In this document: positions 44,527-53,740 of the stretch, piece by piece
How the letters are laid out: the number at the start of each line of letters is the position of its first letter
Position numbering within the stretch: the stretch's first letter is position 1
Source: Paraflavitalea sp. CAU 1676
Lineage (GTDB): Bacteria; Bacteroidota; Bacteroidia; Chitinophagales; Chitinophagaceae
DNA: 64,000 bases
Assembly (NCBI RefSeq): GCF_029223285.1
Contig: NZ_JARHUJ010000002.1
Coordinates: 62,001 to 126,000 of the forward strand
Direction of reading: 5' to 3'
Position numbers and translations under genes: made by a program
Notes under the pieces: generated by a model
The model's database searches: none
What the model was told of the DNA's origin: nothing
Seen by the model: only the letters and a program-made list of their open reading frames with translations

Positions 44527-44555
44527 CAAAATTACACTACGCCTCTAACAATCAA
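44527..44555 (-). promoter_or_regulatory. Promoter of mqnE (TTG, 18 bases, TAATTTTG)
   Basis: On the minus strand TTG at 44555-44553 and an exact -7 box TAATTTTG at 44534-44527, spaced by 18 bases. The box ends six bases before the ATG at 44520, so transcription would begin almost at the start codon. Confidence 0.7.
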
Positions 44556-44606
44556 GGGGATTATCTTGTTCGCAGGTTATTAATTATGGATAAATCCAGG
44601 GGGCGG

Positions 44607-46256
44607 TCAGGACAGGGCGCCGGCAACACAACCGCACATCAGGCAGGCAATGGTGCCGCCTATGAGCGCTTTTACGCCCAATTCCGTGAGGTTTTTCCGC
44701 TGGCTGGGCGCCAATTGGCTAATACCGCCGATCTGGATGCCTATGGAGGCGAAATTGGCAAATCCGCAAAGCGCATAGGTGGCGATCAGCAGCGATTTGG
44801 GATCCTGGATCACGTTGTTGGCCTTCATTTGGCCCAGGGATATATAGGCTACAAATTCGTTGAGGATCGTCTTTTCTCCCAGCAACTGCCCAATGGCTAC
44901 CATGTCGGCCCGGGATACGCCGATGAGCCAGGCAACGGGTGAGAATAGGTAACCCAATACCATTTGAAGGGAGAGTTCCTGGTATCTTCCTCCGGTAGAA
45001 GCTGCAATCTCCTCATTGAGGTGAGTAATTCCGCCAACCCAACCCATAATGCCGTTTACCACCCACATCATGGCAGTAAAAACGATCAGCATGGCGCCCA
45101 CGTTTACAGCCAGTTTCAATCCATCCGTGGTGCCGAGTGACAGGGCATCGAGGAAATTGTCGCCCAGTTTTTCTTTGGGCACGGTAAGGTCTTTCGAGAC
45201 CATATGTTCGTCGGTTTGCGGAAACAGTATCTTGGAACACACAATAGCGGCAGGCGCGCTCATGATCGACTGGCTAAGCATGTGCAGGGCAAAATAGTGT
45301 TGTTGATCGATATCGGTACCGCCGAGAAAACCAACATAGGCTGCGAGTACGCTACCCGCTGTGTTGGCCATTCCACCTATCATGATACATAGTATTTCCG
45401 ACCTGGTCATTTTGTCGAGGTAGGGGCGGATCATTAGCGGAGCTTCCGTTTGGCCAAGAAAGATATTGGCGGCGGTGGAAAGACTTTCAGCACCCGATAT
45501 TTTCAGTTTGTTGAGCAGGTACGCGAACACATACACGATCACCTGCAATACGCCCAGGTAATAGAGAATAGAAGACAGGGCCGCGAAGAAGATGATATTG
45601 GGCAATACCTGGATGGCAAATACGTAGGCCCAGGGATGGTTCGCATCGGCGAGGTTGCCAAACATGAATTCCGTGCCTTTATGACTGATATTGATCAGCG
45701 ACACAAACACATCGGAAACCGACTGCAATATGATCTTAAATATCTGCGGGTTACATACCCCGCTATACACGGCGCCGGTAAGTAGCACGCACGACAGCAG
45801 GATGGACCATTTCATCAATTCTCCATACTTTTTACCAATGCGAAAGATCAATGCCAGCAATACGATGCAGCTGATGAAGATGGAAAGGCCCGACCATTTT
45901 CCATAGAGGGTAGGAGCGAGGATGAGTCCCACTACGAGGATCACCTGCCAGATAACGGCTAGCAGCAAATGTGGGGTATCGTAGGTGATGATATTTCCTT
46001 CTACCTTGTTCTTTACCCGGTTGTATTTATGGAAGATGGTATAGGCGAGGATCACCCCAAACAATAACCAAAAGACGGGCTGGCCGAATACCGTAGTATG
46101 CAACACACCCATGGCGAACATTACCTGTGCAAAAAGGCCCATACCCACGAGCTTCCAGTTGATGGCCCTGCGGTTGTTGCTGAGCAGGTAACAAACTAAA
46201 ATGAGAAAGAACATTCCGAGAGCACCACGGGAAATGTTGACCAGGACGGGATTCAT
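44607..46256 (-). CDS. Concentrative nucleoside transporter (NupC/CNT family)
   Basis: A 549-residue inner-membrane symporter with ten or more hydrophobic segments. The CNT core is marked by NIFLGQTEAPLMIRPYL (GQTEAP, nucleoside- and ion-binding), MIGGMANTAGSVLAAYVGFLGG and GLKLAVNVGAMLIVF...YALCGFANFASIGIQIGG. It imports nucleosides with a proton or sodium ion. The protein is longer than E. coli NupC (about 400 residues) through an N-terminal extension with extra membrane segments, as in other Bacteroidota. It sits 50 bases downstream of the surface lipoprotein pair. Confidence 0.92.
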   Translation of the reverse strand: MNPVLVNISRGALGMFFLILVCYLLSNNRRAINWKLVGMGLFAQVMFAMGVLHTTVFGQPVFWLLFGVILAYTIFHKYNRVKNKVEGNIITYDTPHLLLAVIWQVILVVGLILAPTLYGKWSGLSIFISCIVLLALIFRIGKKYGELMKWSILLSCVLLTGAVYSGVCNPQIFKIILQSVSDVFVSLINISHKGTEFMFGNLADANHPWAYVFAIQVLPNIIFFAALSSILYYLGVLQVIVYVFAYLLNKLKISGAESLSTAANIFLGQTEAPLMIRPYLDKMTRSEILCIMIGGMANTAGSVLAAYVGFLGGTDIDQQHYFALHMLSQSIMSAPAAIVCSKILFPQTDEHMVSKDLTVPKEKLGDNFLDALSLGTTDGLKLAVNVGAMLIVFTAMMWVVNGIMGWVGGITHLNEEIAASTGGRYQELSLQMVLGYLFSPVAWLIGVSRADMVAIGQLLGEKTILNEFVAYISLGQMKANNVIQDPKSLLIATYALCGFANFASIGIQIGGISQLAPSQRKNLTELGVKALIGGTIACLMCGCVAGALS

Positions 46257-46306
46257 GCCGCAATTTTGGTTAAAAAAGATCGGGCAATATAAGTATAAAA
46301 CATCAA

Positions 46307-47479
46307 TTAATCGATGCAGTCTACAGGCTGGCCGCTAGGGTCTTCGCGCATACCCAACCAATTTTTCACATATATGTCTCCGAGTTGGATGTCTGAATCG
46401 CCGCCTTTCACTTTTGCAACGAGGTAAGCATTGCCACAATAATCATGCAGGTAGATCTCCAGGTCGCGGTTAGCCGGCACCATACCGGCTACTACACCCC
46501 ATGCATCCGTATAGCCGTATCCATACGTAGAGACCGGATCATTGGCGGCCTTGATGACTACTTTATAATTGGCTATTGGAATAGGGAACTTGGCGCCTTT
46601 GACGAGCAGACTTGCCTGGAGGCGTACAGCGGGGTAGGGGTAGTCGGCATTCCAAAAAGAGAAATGCGAAACTTTACCGGTATACTGTGCGCCGGTGCGA
46701 ATGGCAAAGCCTTCTTCTTTCCAAATACCCGCAGCTTCGTCGAAATGCCATAATGGAATGGTGGCAGGCGACTGCTTTTGCAGCTGCGTGGGTATACCGA
46801 TCTTTACAGTGGCTTGTTTGCCCGGTGCGATCTGTAATTGTTGTCCTTCGTGGCCGGTCAGCTCTACCGCCAGCATGCCAAACGACTGCAATCCTACTGC
46901 ACGGCTTCCGGTAGTAAGTCCGCCCAATTCTCCGGGCATTGTTTCCTGGAAGTTCTTCGCTGCCGGATCTATGTACGCTATGGCCACCTGTACCTGGCCA
47001 GTATAGGAGCTGTTGTCGGAAGCATTAACGATAGAATTGGGGGAGAAATCGACTTGCCCTTTCTTGCCGATCGATACCAGTCCCCCATTCAGCGCATGGA
47101 AACTGCCTGCGATCTTTTTAGACAGCAGGGAGAGCCTAACGTATTGTGTATCCTGACGACTAGCCTGGCAGGTGCGCAGGCCGGGAAAGTATCCGGAATG
47201 ATCGGCACGTATGAACCGCCTGTCTTCTTCAACAGCGGTCATTGATAAGGTGAATCGTCCGTTGGCATCAGTGAGCACTTTGACGCCGGCGTTGGATACG
47301 ATAGCATCCTGTACAGGCATGCCATACTCGTCGGTAACCTTGCCAATGATAGTGCTGGCTGATGATCCCGTCATCAGGGTGGTCGTCAGATCATCGATCG
47401 ATGCATCTCTTTTGCACTGCAGCGTGATTGAGGATGCGCCCAATAAGGCGATCAGCGTAAGGCGGGTGCCGGTATTCAT
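46307..47479 (-). CDS. Surface lipoprotein with carboxypeptidase-regulatory-like and CILP/FAM171-like domains (paralogue 2)
   Basis: A 390-residue lipoprotein (Cys22 in SSITLQC). A carboxypeptidase-regulatory-like domain (about 43-115; IIGKVTDEYGMPVQDAIVSNAGVKVLTDANGRFTL) is followed by a beta-rich module (about 130-265) with NFQETMPGELGG, GLQSFGMLAVELTG and IPLWHFDEAAGIWKEEG, and a second Ig-like region (about 275-370). The same motifs occur in the larger protein encoded nine bases upstream, so the two are tandem paralogues in an operon. The IPLW...GxWxEEG pattern recalls eukaryotic CILP and FAM171 proteins, by eye only. Function unknown; a role in adhesion or matrix structure is guesswork. 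Confidence 0.72.
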   Translation of the reverse strand: MNTGTRLTLIALLGASSITLQCKRDASIDDLTTTLMTGSSASTIIGKVTDEYGMPVQDAIVSNAGVKVLTDANGRFTLSMTAVEEDRRFIRADHSGYFPGLRTCQASRQDTQYVRLSLLSKKIAGSFHALNGGLVSIGKKGQVDFSPNSIVNASDNSSYTGQVQVAIAYIDPAAKNFQETMPGELGGLTTGSRAVGLQSFGMLAVELTGHEGQQLQIAPGKQATVKIGIPTQLQKQSPATIPLWHFDEAAGIWKEEGFAIRTGAQYTGKVSHFSFWNADYPYPAVRLQASLLVKGAKFPIPIANYKVVIKAANDPVSTYGYGYTDAWGVVAGMVPANRDLEIYLHDYCGNAYLVAKVKGGDSDIQLGDIYVKNWLGMREDPSGQPVDCID

Positions 47480-47488
47480 GGTCGGTAC

Positions 47489-49282
47489 TTATTGAGGATA
47501 TTTGATCCGGAATGTACCAGTAAGCGGCTTAAGACCGGGACCTTTTGACGTGTCGATCGCATTCCCTTCAAATTGACCTTCTATATACCCGCCCGCATTC
47601 TTTTCGTATCTGGACACCGTAATATCTACTTGTTCGTTCAGCCAGTAATGCGTGTTTGTTGCCTCTTCTGTAAAATTCCACCCAGCTGATCTGTGTACGC
47701 CTGCACTGGCACCAGCTATCCATAATAAAGTGGACGGTCCTGAGGTGCCTTCTTTTGGTTTGGTGGTGATGCGTGTGTGCGTGGGTGTTTCTGACGGAGT
47801 TGGATAAAATCCGACAGCCAGTATATTTTCCGGTGCTTTGAATAAATGCGAAGCCCCATTAAAGATATACAGGATGTATTCGTTGGGCATATCGCCGCAT
47901 GCCATCAGCTGACCCAATGCAACCGCAGTATTGGTCACCGTGACCGTTTTAACGGCCGATCCCTTGTTGTTCGTAACATCGAACACGGTGATGCGGGCTT
48001 CGGCTGCAGTGGCATTACACCGTAGGATTGTTATTGAAAAGTTGCCATTGGTGATCTTTGCGCGATAGTTCTGCTCATCCAGTATGATATCGGCCACTCC
48101 ATCAATGACGGGGGTGCCATTGCAGGTAGCTGCCGTTCCCGAGAATGTAACGGCTGTATAGCTCGTCGTTATGCTGATATTGCCGAGGTTTGCTTTTGCA
48201 GTAAAAGGTCCAATATCCTGATTGTGCAATTCGCGGCCGCACTTGTCTACTATTTTTATTTTCAAGGGCTGCCTGGCAGGAATAAAACCGCCAACTACGC
48301 CCTCCGCATTGGTATTTCCGCTGCCGGAAACATTGGCAGTTCCATTGTTGGTGGTGATGATCACTTTGGTATAAGCAACCGGTGCATTTTGCTGATCCCT
48401 GATGGTTGCGCTGAACTCCACAAATTGGTAGGGAACGTCGCAGTTCCAGAACGAAAAATGCCCCACAGTTCCAACGTACTCATTGCCTTGTTTGGTGGCA
48501 ATGCCTTCTTCCCGCCAAAGGCCGGTTGTATCGTTGAGGCTCCACAGTGGTATGGTTGTGGGTGCTTCGCCCTGTAATGAGGTTGGTATGGGAAAACGCA
48601 AAGTGGCTTTGCGGCCACCAGCCAGTTGCAGTTTTTCTCCATTGGCGCCGCTCAGTTCCACGGCCATCATGCCGTATGATTGGAGGCCCGTTACATTATT
48701 ATTGGCATCGACACCCCTTAAGGTGCCGGGCATGATCTCCTGGAAATTCTCTGCTGTTGGATTGATGAAAAAAGCACTTACGGAAACAGCGCCCGAATAA
48801 CCGGCTTTGTTGGCCGGGTTCATCATACTGTTGGGTTCAAAGACGATGGAACCTCCGCCATCGGGCAGGGTAATGGTGCCACCGGCAGAACCTGTAATAG
48901 TTCCTGTAGTCGTTTTCCTGATCAGTTGTATCACTACCTGGTGCTCCTTCCCGGTTTCAACGATCAACGTTTTGATGCCCTGGAAAAAGCCGGCCTTCTC
49001 AATCAGCACCAATGCCGCTGTTTTATCAACCTGCACTTTGCTGAATTTGAATTCGCCGTTGATATCGGTAGTTAAGATACTGGTACCAACTTTAACGGTG
49101 GCACCGCTAACCGGCAGCTTTTGGTCGTCGATAACCCGGCCGGAGATCTGGGCGTCTACCGTTTCTACGATATGACCTTTGCCCGGCTTTTCAATATCGG
49201 GCGTTTCAGTCTTCTGGCAGGCTAAATAGATAAAGGAGCCCAGCAGGGCTGTAAAAAACAGGGGTAAATGCCGTTTTTTCAT
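47489..49282 (-). CDS. Surface lipoprotein with carboxypeptidase-regulatory-like and CILP/FAM171-like domains (paralogue 1)
   Basis: A 597-residue lipoprotein (Cys22 in FIYLAC). A carboxypeptidase-regulatory-like domain (about 45-120; ISGRVIDDQKLPVSGATVKVGTSILTTDINGEF), the shared module (about 135-280; NFQEIMPGTLRGV, GLQSYGMMAVELSG, IPLWSLNDTTGLWREEG, GTVGHFSFWNCD), an Ig-like region to about 375, and a further beta-rich C-terminal domain (about 375-597) absent from its paralogue. It is the first gene of the pair; the next gene starts nine bases after its stop. No enzymatic motif is visible. Surface exposure is inferred from the lipobox and domain types. Confidence 0.74.
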   Translation of the reverse strand: MKKRHLPLFFTALLGSFIYLACQKTETPDIEKPGKGHIVETVDAQISGRVIDDQKLPVSGATVKVGTSILTTDINGEFKFSKVQVDKTAALVLIEKAGFFQGIKTLIVETGKEHQVVIQLIRKTTTGTITGSAGGTITLPDGGGSIVFEPNSMMNPANKAGYSGAVSVSAFFINPTAENFQEIMPGTLRGVDANNNVTGLQSYGMMAVELSGANGEKLQLAGGRKATLRFPIPTSLQGEAPTTIPLWSLNDTTGLWREEGIATKQGNEYVGTVGHFSFWNCDVPYQFVEFSATIRDQQNAPVAYTKVIITTNNGTANVSGSGNTNAEGVVGGFIPARQPLKIKIVDKCGRELHNQDIGPFTAKANLGNISITTSYTAVTFSGTAATCNGTPVIDGVADIILDEQNYRAKITNGNFSITILRCNATAAEARITVFDVTNNKGSAVKTVTVTNTAVALGQLMACGDMPNEYILYIFNGASHLFKAPENILAVGFYPTPSETPTHTRITTKPKEGTSGPSTLLWIAGASAGVHRSAGWNFTEEATNTHYWLNEQVDITVSRYEKNAGGYIEGQFEGNAIDTSKGPGLKPLTGTFRIKYPQ

Positions 49283-49350
49283 GCGGTTAGGATATTGGGT
49301 GCTGTTATAACGGCTAAAAGGCCGAAAAATTATAGGTCAAATGAACAACA

Positions 49351-49386
49351 AAAAAAGCGCCCCTGCAAGTACAGGGGCGCTTTTTC
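49351..49386 (-). terminator. Intrinsic terminator of trxA
   Basis: Perfect ten-base-pair stem (AGCGCCCCTG with CAGGGGCGCT) with a six-base loop and flanking A and T runs on the two sides, so it can work on both strands; 23 bases after the trxA stop on the minus strand. Confidence 0.88.
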
Positions 49387-49408
49387 GTTATATAGGTGAC
49401 GACTACAC

Positions 49409-49726
49409 TTAGATGTGCTGCTCGATCTTTTTTACAAAGTTTGCTTTCGGTTGAGCACCTACCAGCTTGTCTACCACTTTACCACCCTTGATGAAGAGGA
49501 TAGCAGGGATAGAAGTGATCCCGTAGTTAACGGATATCTGAGGATTGTGGTCAACGTTCACCTTTCCTACGTTTACCTTTCCGGTATACTCTTTTGACAG
49601 ATCTTCGATAACCGGCCCGATCGCGCGACAAGGTCCACACCATTCAGCCCAAAAGTCTACTACAGTCAATTTATCGGAAGCGATCACCTTCTCCTGGAAG
49701 TTCGCGTCGGTGAATTCTAATGCCAT
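49409..49726 (-). CDS. trxA: Thioredoxin
   Basis: A 105-residue general disulfide reductase of the cytoplasm. The active site is WCGPC (Cys30 and Cys33), preceded by VVDFWAEW and followed by the cis-proline loop TSIPAILFIKGG. Asp24-equivalent is present (VVDFW). Length is standard. It is probably transcribed alone, with its own terminator; dnaE, upstream on the same strand, ends 153 bases earlier. Confidence 0.97.
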   Translation of the reverse strand: MALEFTDANFQEKVIASDKLTVVDFWAEWCGPCRAIGPVIEDLSKEYTGKVNVGKVNVDHNPQISVNYGITSIPAILFIKGGKVVDKLVGAQPKANFVKKIEQHI

Positions 49727-49879
49727 AAATCAAAATTTAAATGTAAAGTTAATTGTTTTATTGTTTGTTGTAAGCCTGGAGCGGGTTTCCCGATCTGGGA
49801 CTCTTTCCGAAACTTACTACTAAGAACCGACAAATTTATAACCAATTCGGTATTCCTGACGGTGTGGCGTTATCCACAT

Positions 49880-52800
49880 TTACACAGTGACAACCTGTAC
49901 ATCTACCTCCGGTTTACTCTGCAGCCAGGCCGACATTTCGTCATTCATCTCAAAACCAGTCTCCAAACTGTACAGGCTGATCTTATATTGCTTCTTGGAT
50001 TCCTTGATATTGAACTTCAAACTGGCCTTGCCGGGATGCGTTTTAACATTCTTTTCTAAGAAACCAACCATTTCTTCGTTGATATACCGTGCTTCGATAT
50101 CTAATATAACCTGTTTTGTGAGGTTTTGTTTGATACTCTCCAGCAGCACGATCTTGTCCACCTTGAACTCAAACTCCACCTTATTAAAGCGCGGCTTGAA
50201 AAAACCGGTTATGAATAGGTTTTTACCTTTTTCCATGTAGTTCGAAAAGCGCATATAGTCATCACTCCAAAGCATGAACTCGCTTTTGCCGGTATAATCT
50301 TCCACAATGAAGGATGCAAACTGGCGGCCAGTCTTGGTTACCCGGTGCTGGGCATCGGTTACCAGACCTGCCAGGCGGAACGTGCGGCCCGGGCTGGCCT
50401 GCATCGATATAGAGTCCTTGAATTCATTAAAGTCGACGATGGTGGTGAATCCATAGTGCTGTATCTCGAAACGGAAATGGTCGAGCGGGTGACCACTCAT
50501 GAACATACCGGTCACCTCTTTTTCGCGGTCGAGCTTTTCTGTTAATGTCCAGTGCTCACAAGGCGGAATTTTCGGCAATGCGATGTCCATCTCCTGCGCC
50601 TGGTTGCCAAAAAGGGTATTGGCGGCTATATTGGTCTGCGCCTGGTATATATTGCCATATTTAATGATCTTTTCCAGCCCCGAGGCAGTTTCCCCCTGCG
50701 GTATGGTAAAATATTGCGCCCGGTGAAACTCCGTAAAGCAATCGAAAGCGCCGGCGTAGACCAGGCATTCCAGCGTTTTCTTGTTCACCGCCCGCTGGTT
50801 AACGCGGCGGATCATGTCATAAATATTGGGGTAGGGGCCACCCGATTCGCGCTCGGCAATGATAGACTCCACAGCTGCTTCGCCCACGCCTTTCAATCCG
50901 CCCAATCCTACGCGGATATCGCCCAGTTTGTTTACGGAAAAGCTTTTACGCGATTCATTGATATCCGGTCCCAATACCCGCTTACCCATTCGTTTGGCTT
51001 CTTCCATGAAGAAGGTGATCTTTTCAATGGCGCCTGCGTTGTTCAATACGGCGGCCATGTATTCGGATGGGTAGTGGGCCTTGAGGTAAGCTGTTTGATA
51101 GGCAACGAACGCATAGCAGGTCGAGTGCGATTTGTTGAACGCGTATTGCGCAAACGCTTCCCAGTCGGTCCATATCTTTTCCAGTTTGTCTTCCGGATGT
51201 CCTTTGGCCGAACCACCTTTTACAAACTGGGCCTTCATCTTATCCAGCACCGCCTTTTGTTTTTTACCCATCGCCTTACGTAGTACGTCGGCGTCTCCCT
51301 TACTGAAGCCGGCCAGTTTTTGCGCCAGCAACATCACCTGTTCCTGGTATACGGTGATACCGTAGGTATCTGCCAGGTACTCTTCCATTTCGGGTAAATC
51401 GTAGGTGATGGGCTCGCGTCCATGCTTACGATCGATGAAGTTGGGGATGTACGCCAGCGGACCGGGACGGTACAAGGCGTTCATCGCAATAAGGTCGGCA
51501 AACTGGTCGGGCTTCAGGTCGCGCAGGTATTTTTGCATACCGGGACTTTCGAACTGGAATGTACCGATGGTATCGGCCCTTTGGTAGATCTCGTAAGTCT
51601 TGGGATCGTCGAGCGGCACATTGTCGATCTCGATCTCCACGCCATGGTTCTGTTTGATCATCTCCAGGGCGTTCTTGATGATGGTGAGGGTCTTGAGACC
51701 CAGGAAGTCCATCTTGATTACACCGGCATCTTCAATGATACTACCCTCAAACTGTGTAACCCACAGAGAAGAGTCCTTGGCTACCGATACAGGGATCAGT
51801 TCCGTCAGGTCTTTCGGGGCAATGATGATACCGGCAGCGTGGATACCTGTATTCCGTACAGAGCCTTCCAAACGTTCTGCTTCATGCAATACACTGCCGT
51901 TGAGTGTATCACTTTTATAGATCTCCCGGATCCTTCGTACACTTTCCAGCTCATCGGGACCCAGGCCTTCTTTTTCTTCCAGTGATTTTTCGCCTTCTTT
52001 GGTGGTGATCGGCGCTTTCAATACGCGACCCAGTTCGATACCGGGTTTATCCGGCACCAGCTTGGCCAGTGCATTCGATTCGGCAAGCGGCAGGTCAAGC
52101 GCACGCGCCACGTCCTTGATACTCATTTTGGCGGCCATGGTGCCATAGGTAATGATCTGCGCTACCTGCGATTTGCCGTATTTGTCTACCACGTAATCGA
52201 TTACCCGCTGACGGCCTTCATCGTCGAAGTCCGTATCGATATCAGGCATCGATTTACGATCGGGGTTCAGGAATCGCTCGAACAGGAGGTTGTATTTGAT
52301 GGGGTCGATATTGGTGATGCCGATGCAATAGGCCACAGCACTACCGGCAGCCGATCCCCGGCCCGGGCCGATGAATACGCCTAAGTCGCGCCCTGCCTTG
52401 ATAAAATCGCCCACAATGAGGAAGTAACCGGCAAAACCCATGGTTTTGATAGTAAACAATTCGAAATCGAGGCGCTCCTGGATCTCGGGGGTGAGGTCGC
52501 GGTACCGCTGGCGTGCTCCTTCGTAGGTGAGGTGGTGCAGGAAGTTCCACTGGTTGAGGTTGCTGTCGCTGGTTGTCTGGAATTCCTTTGGTAAGGGGAA
52601 TGCTGGCAACAGGATGTCCTTCTTCAGGTTAAGCACCTCTACCCGGTCAACGATCATGTTGGTATTGTCGATCGACTCAGGAATGTCGGCGAAGAGTTTC
52701 TTCATCTCGTCCTGCGTCTTGAAATAGAACTGGTCGTTGGGGAACTTAAAACGGCGCTCCTTTACGTTGAGATCGTCATTGATGATATCGTCGTATCCCG

Positions 52801-53521
52801 GCGTGCTTTTCTTTTCGCCGGTATTGATACAAAGCAAGATGTCATGGGCGTTGTAATCGTCTTGATCAGTATAGTGACTATCGTTGGTGGCAATGATCGG
52901 TACGTTGAATTTCTTCGCAAACTTCAACAACACTTCATTGATCAGGATCTGTTCTTTGATGTCGTGGCGCTGTACTTCGATGAAATAGTCTTCACCGAAA
53001 AGGTCGAGCCACCATTTGAATTCTTTTTCTGCCGCCTCTTCACCATCGTGCAGGATGGTTTGGGGCACATAGGCGCCAATGCAGCAGGTGGTAGCGATGA
53101 GACCTTCGTGGTATTGTTCGATGAGCTTTTTATCTACGCGGGGATACTTACTGTACATGCCCTCGATGTAGCCGAGGGAAGTAAGTTTGATGAGGTTTTG
53201 GTAACCTACCTTGTTCTTGGCCAGCAGTACCTGGTGATAGCGTTCGTCTTTAACATCTTTCGAAAAGGTTTTGCGGGTGCGGTCTTCCACCACATAAAAT
53301 TCGCAGCCTACGATGGGTTTACACTTCAGGGTGCCGTCCTCGTTTTTGTTCTTGTGGGCCTCCGCAACGAACTCGAAAGCGCCAAACATATTACCGTGAT
53401 CAGTAATGGCGATGGCCGGCTGACCATCTTTTATGGCTTTTTTGTACAGTGATTGAATAGAAGCTGCTCCGTCGAGCAGGGAAAACTGGGTATGGACATG
53501 TAGATGCGAGAATTTACACAT
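49880..53521 (-). CDS. dnaE: DNA polymerase III alpha subunit
   Basis: The replicative polymerase catalytic subunit, 1213 residues. Domains: an N-terminal PHP domain (FSHLHVHTQFSLLDGAASI; HGNMFGAFEF; about 1-290), the polymerase palm with the catalytic MPDIDTDFDDEGRQRVIDYV (two of the Asp) and GRGSAAGSAVAYC, thumb and fingers to about 880 (GKKQKAVLDKMKAQF, YRPGPL), a helix-hairpin-helix (GVGEAAVESIIAER) and an OB-fold (about 1040-1120; FRLAGLVTDAQHRVTKTGRQFASFIVEDYTG) before the tail. DnaE1-type; no PolC-like exonuclease insertion is visible. Confidence 0.98.
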   Translation of the reverse strand: MCKFSHLHVHTQFSLLDGAASIQSLYKKAIKDGQPAIAITDHGNMFGAFEFVAEAHKNKNEDGTLKCKPIVGCEFYVVEDRTRKTFSKDVKDERYHQVLLAKNKVGYQNLIKLTSLGYIEGMYSKYPRVDKKLIEQYHEGLIATTCCIGAYVPQTILHDGEEAAEKEFKWWLDLFGEDYFIEVQRHDIKEQILINEVLLKFAKKFNVPIIATNDSHYTDQDDYNAHDILLCINTGEKKSTPGYDDIINDDLNVKERRFKFPNDQFYFKTQDEMKKLFADIPESIDNTNMIVDRVEVLNLKKDILLPAFPLPKEFQTTSDSNLNQWNFLHHLTYEGARQRYRDLTPEIQERLDFELFTIKTMGFAGYFLIVGDFIKAGRDLGVFIGPGRGSAAGSAVAYCIGITNIDPIKYNLLFERFLNPDRKSMPDIDTDFDDEGRQRVIDYVVDKYGKSQVAQIITYGTMAAKMSIKDVARALDLPLAESNALAKLVPDKPGIELGRVLKAPITTKEGEKSLEEKEGLGPDELESVRRIREIYKSDTLNGSVLHEAERLEGSVRNTGIHAAGIIIAPKDLTELIPVSVAKDSSLWVTQFEGSIIEDAGVIKMDFLGLKTLTIIKNALEMIKQNHGVEIEIDNVPLDDPKTYEIYQRADTIGTFQFESPGMQKYLRDLKPDQFADLIAMNALYRPGPLAYIPNFIDRKHGREPITYDLPEMEEYLADTYGITVYQEQVMLLAQKLAGFSKGDADVLRKAMGKKQKAVLDKMKAQFVKGGSAKGHPEDKLEKIWTDWEAFAQYAFNKSHSTCYAFVAYQTAYLKAHYPSEYMAAVLNNAGAIEKITFFMEEAKRMGKRVLGPDINESRKSFSVNKLGDIRVGLGGLKGVGEAAVESIIAERESGGPYPNIYDMIRRVNQRAVNKKTLECLVYAGAFDCFTEFHRAQYFTIPQGETASGLEKIIKYGNIYQAQTNIAANTLFGNQAQEMDIALPKIPPCEHWTLTEKLDREKEVTGMFMSGHPLDHFRFEIQHYGFTTIVDFNEFKDSISMQASPGRTFRLAGLVTDAQHRVTKTGRQFASFIVEDYTGKSEFMLWSDDYMRFSNYMEKGKNLFITGFFKPRFNKVEFEFKVDKIVLLESIKQNLTKQVILDIEARYINEEMVGFLEKNVKTHPGKASLKFNIKESKKQYKISLYSLETGFEMNDEMSAWLQSKPEVDVQVVTV

Positions 53522-53704
53522 TGCGGGTCAGCGTTTTCAATTTCCTGATTAGAGATAACAAAAGGCAAACAGCAAAGTTCCTGAACAATTGGTAATCGGC
53601 GCACAATATTTTCCCCACATTGTGAGTTGTGGGGGTAAGTTGATGAATATTGATAAGCATGAAGTTATACGGCTTCGGGGTGGGATTTTTGGCAATGTAT
53701 TTGT

Positions 53705-53712
53705 TATCTTTG
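53705..53712 (+). promoter_or_regulatory. Bacteroidota -7 box TATCTTTG for the NlpC/P60 gene
   Basis: Exact TAnnTTTG match 28 bases upstream of the ATG at 53741; no -33 TTG at a usual distance. Confidence 0.5.
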
Positions 53713-53740
53713 CGCGGTTTTATTGTTTAACCGGTGATCC

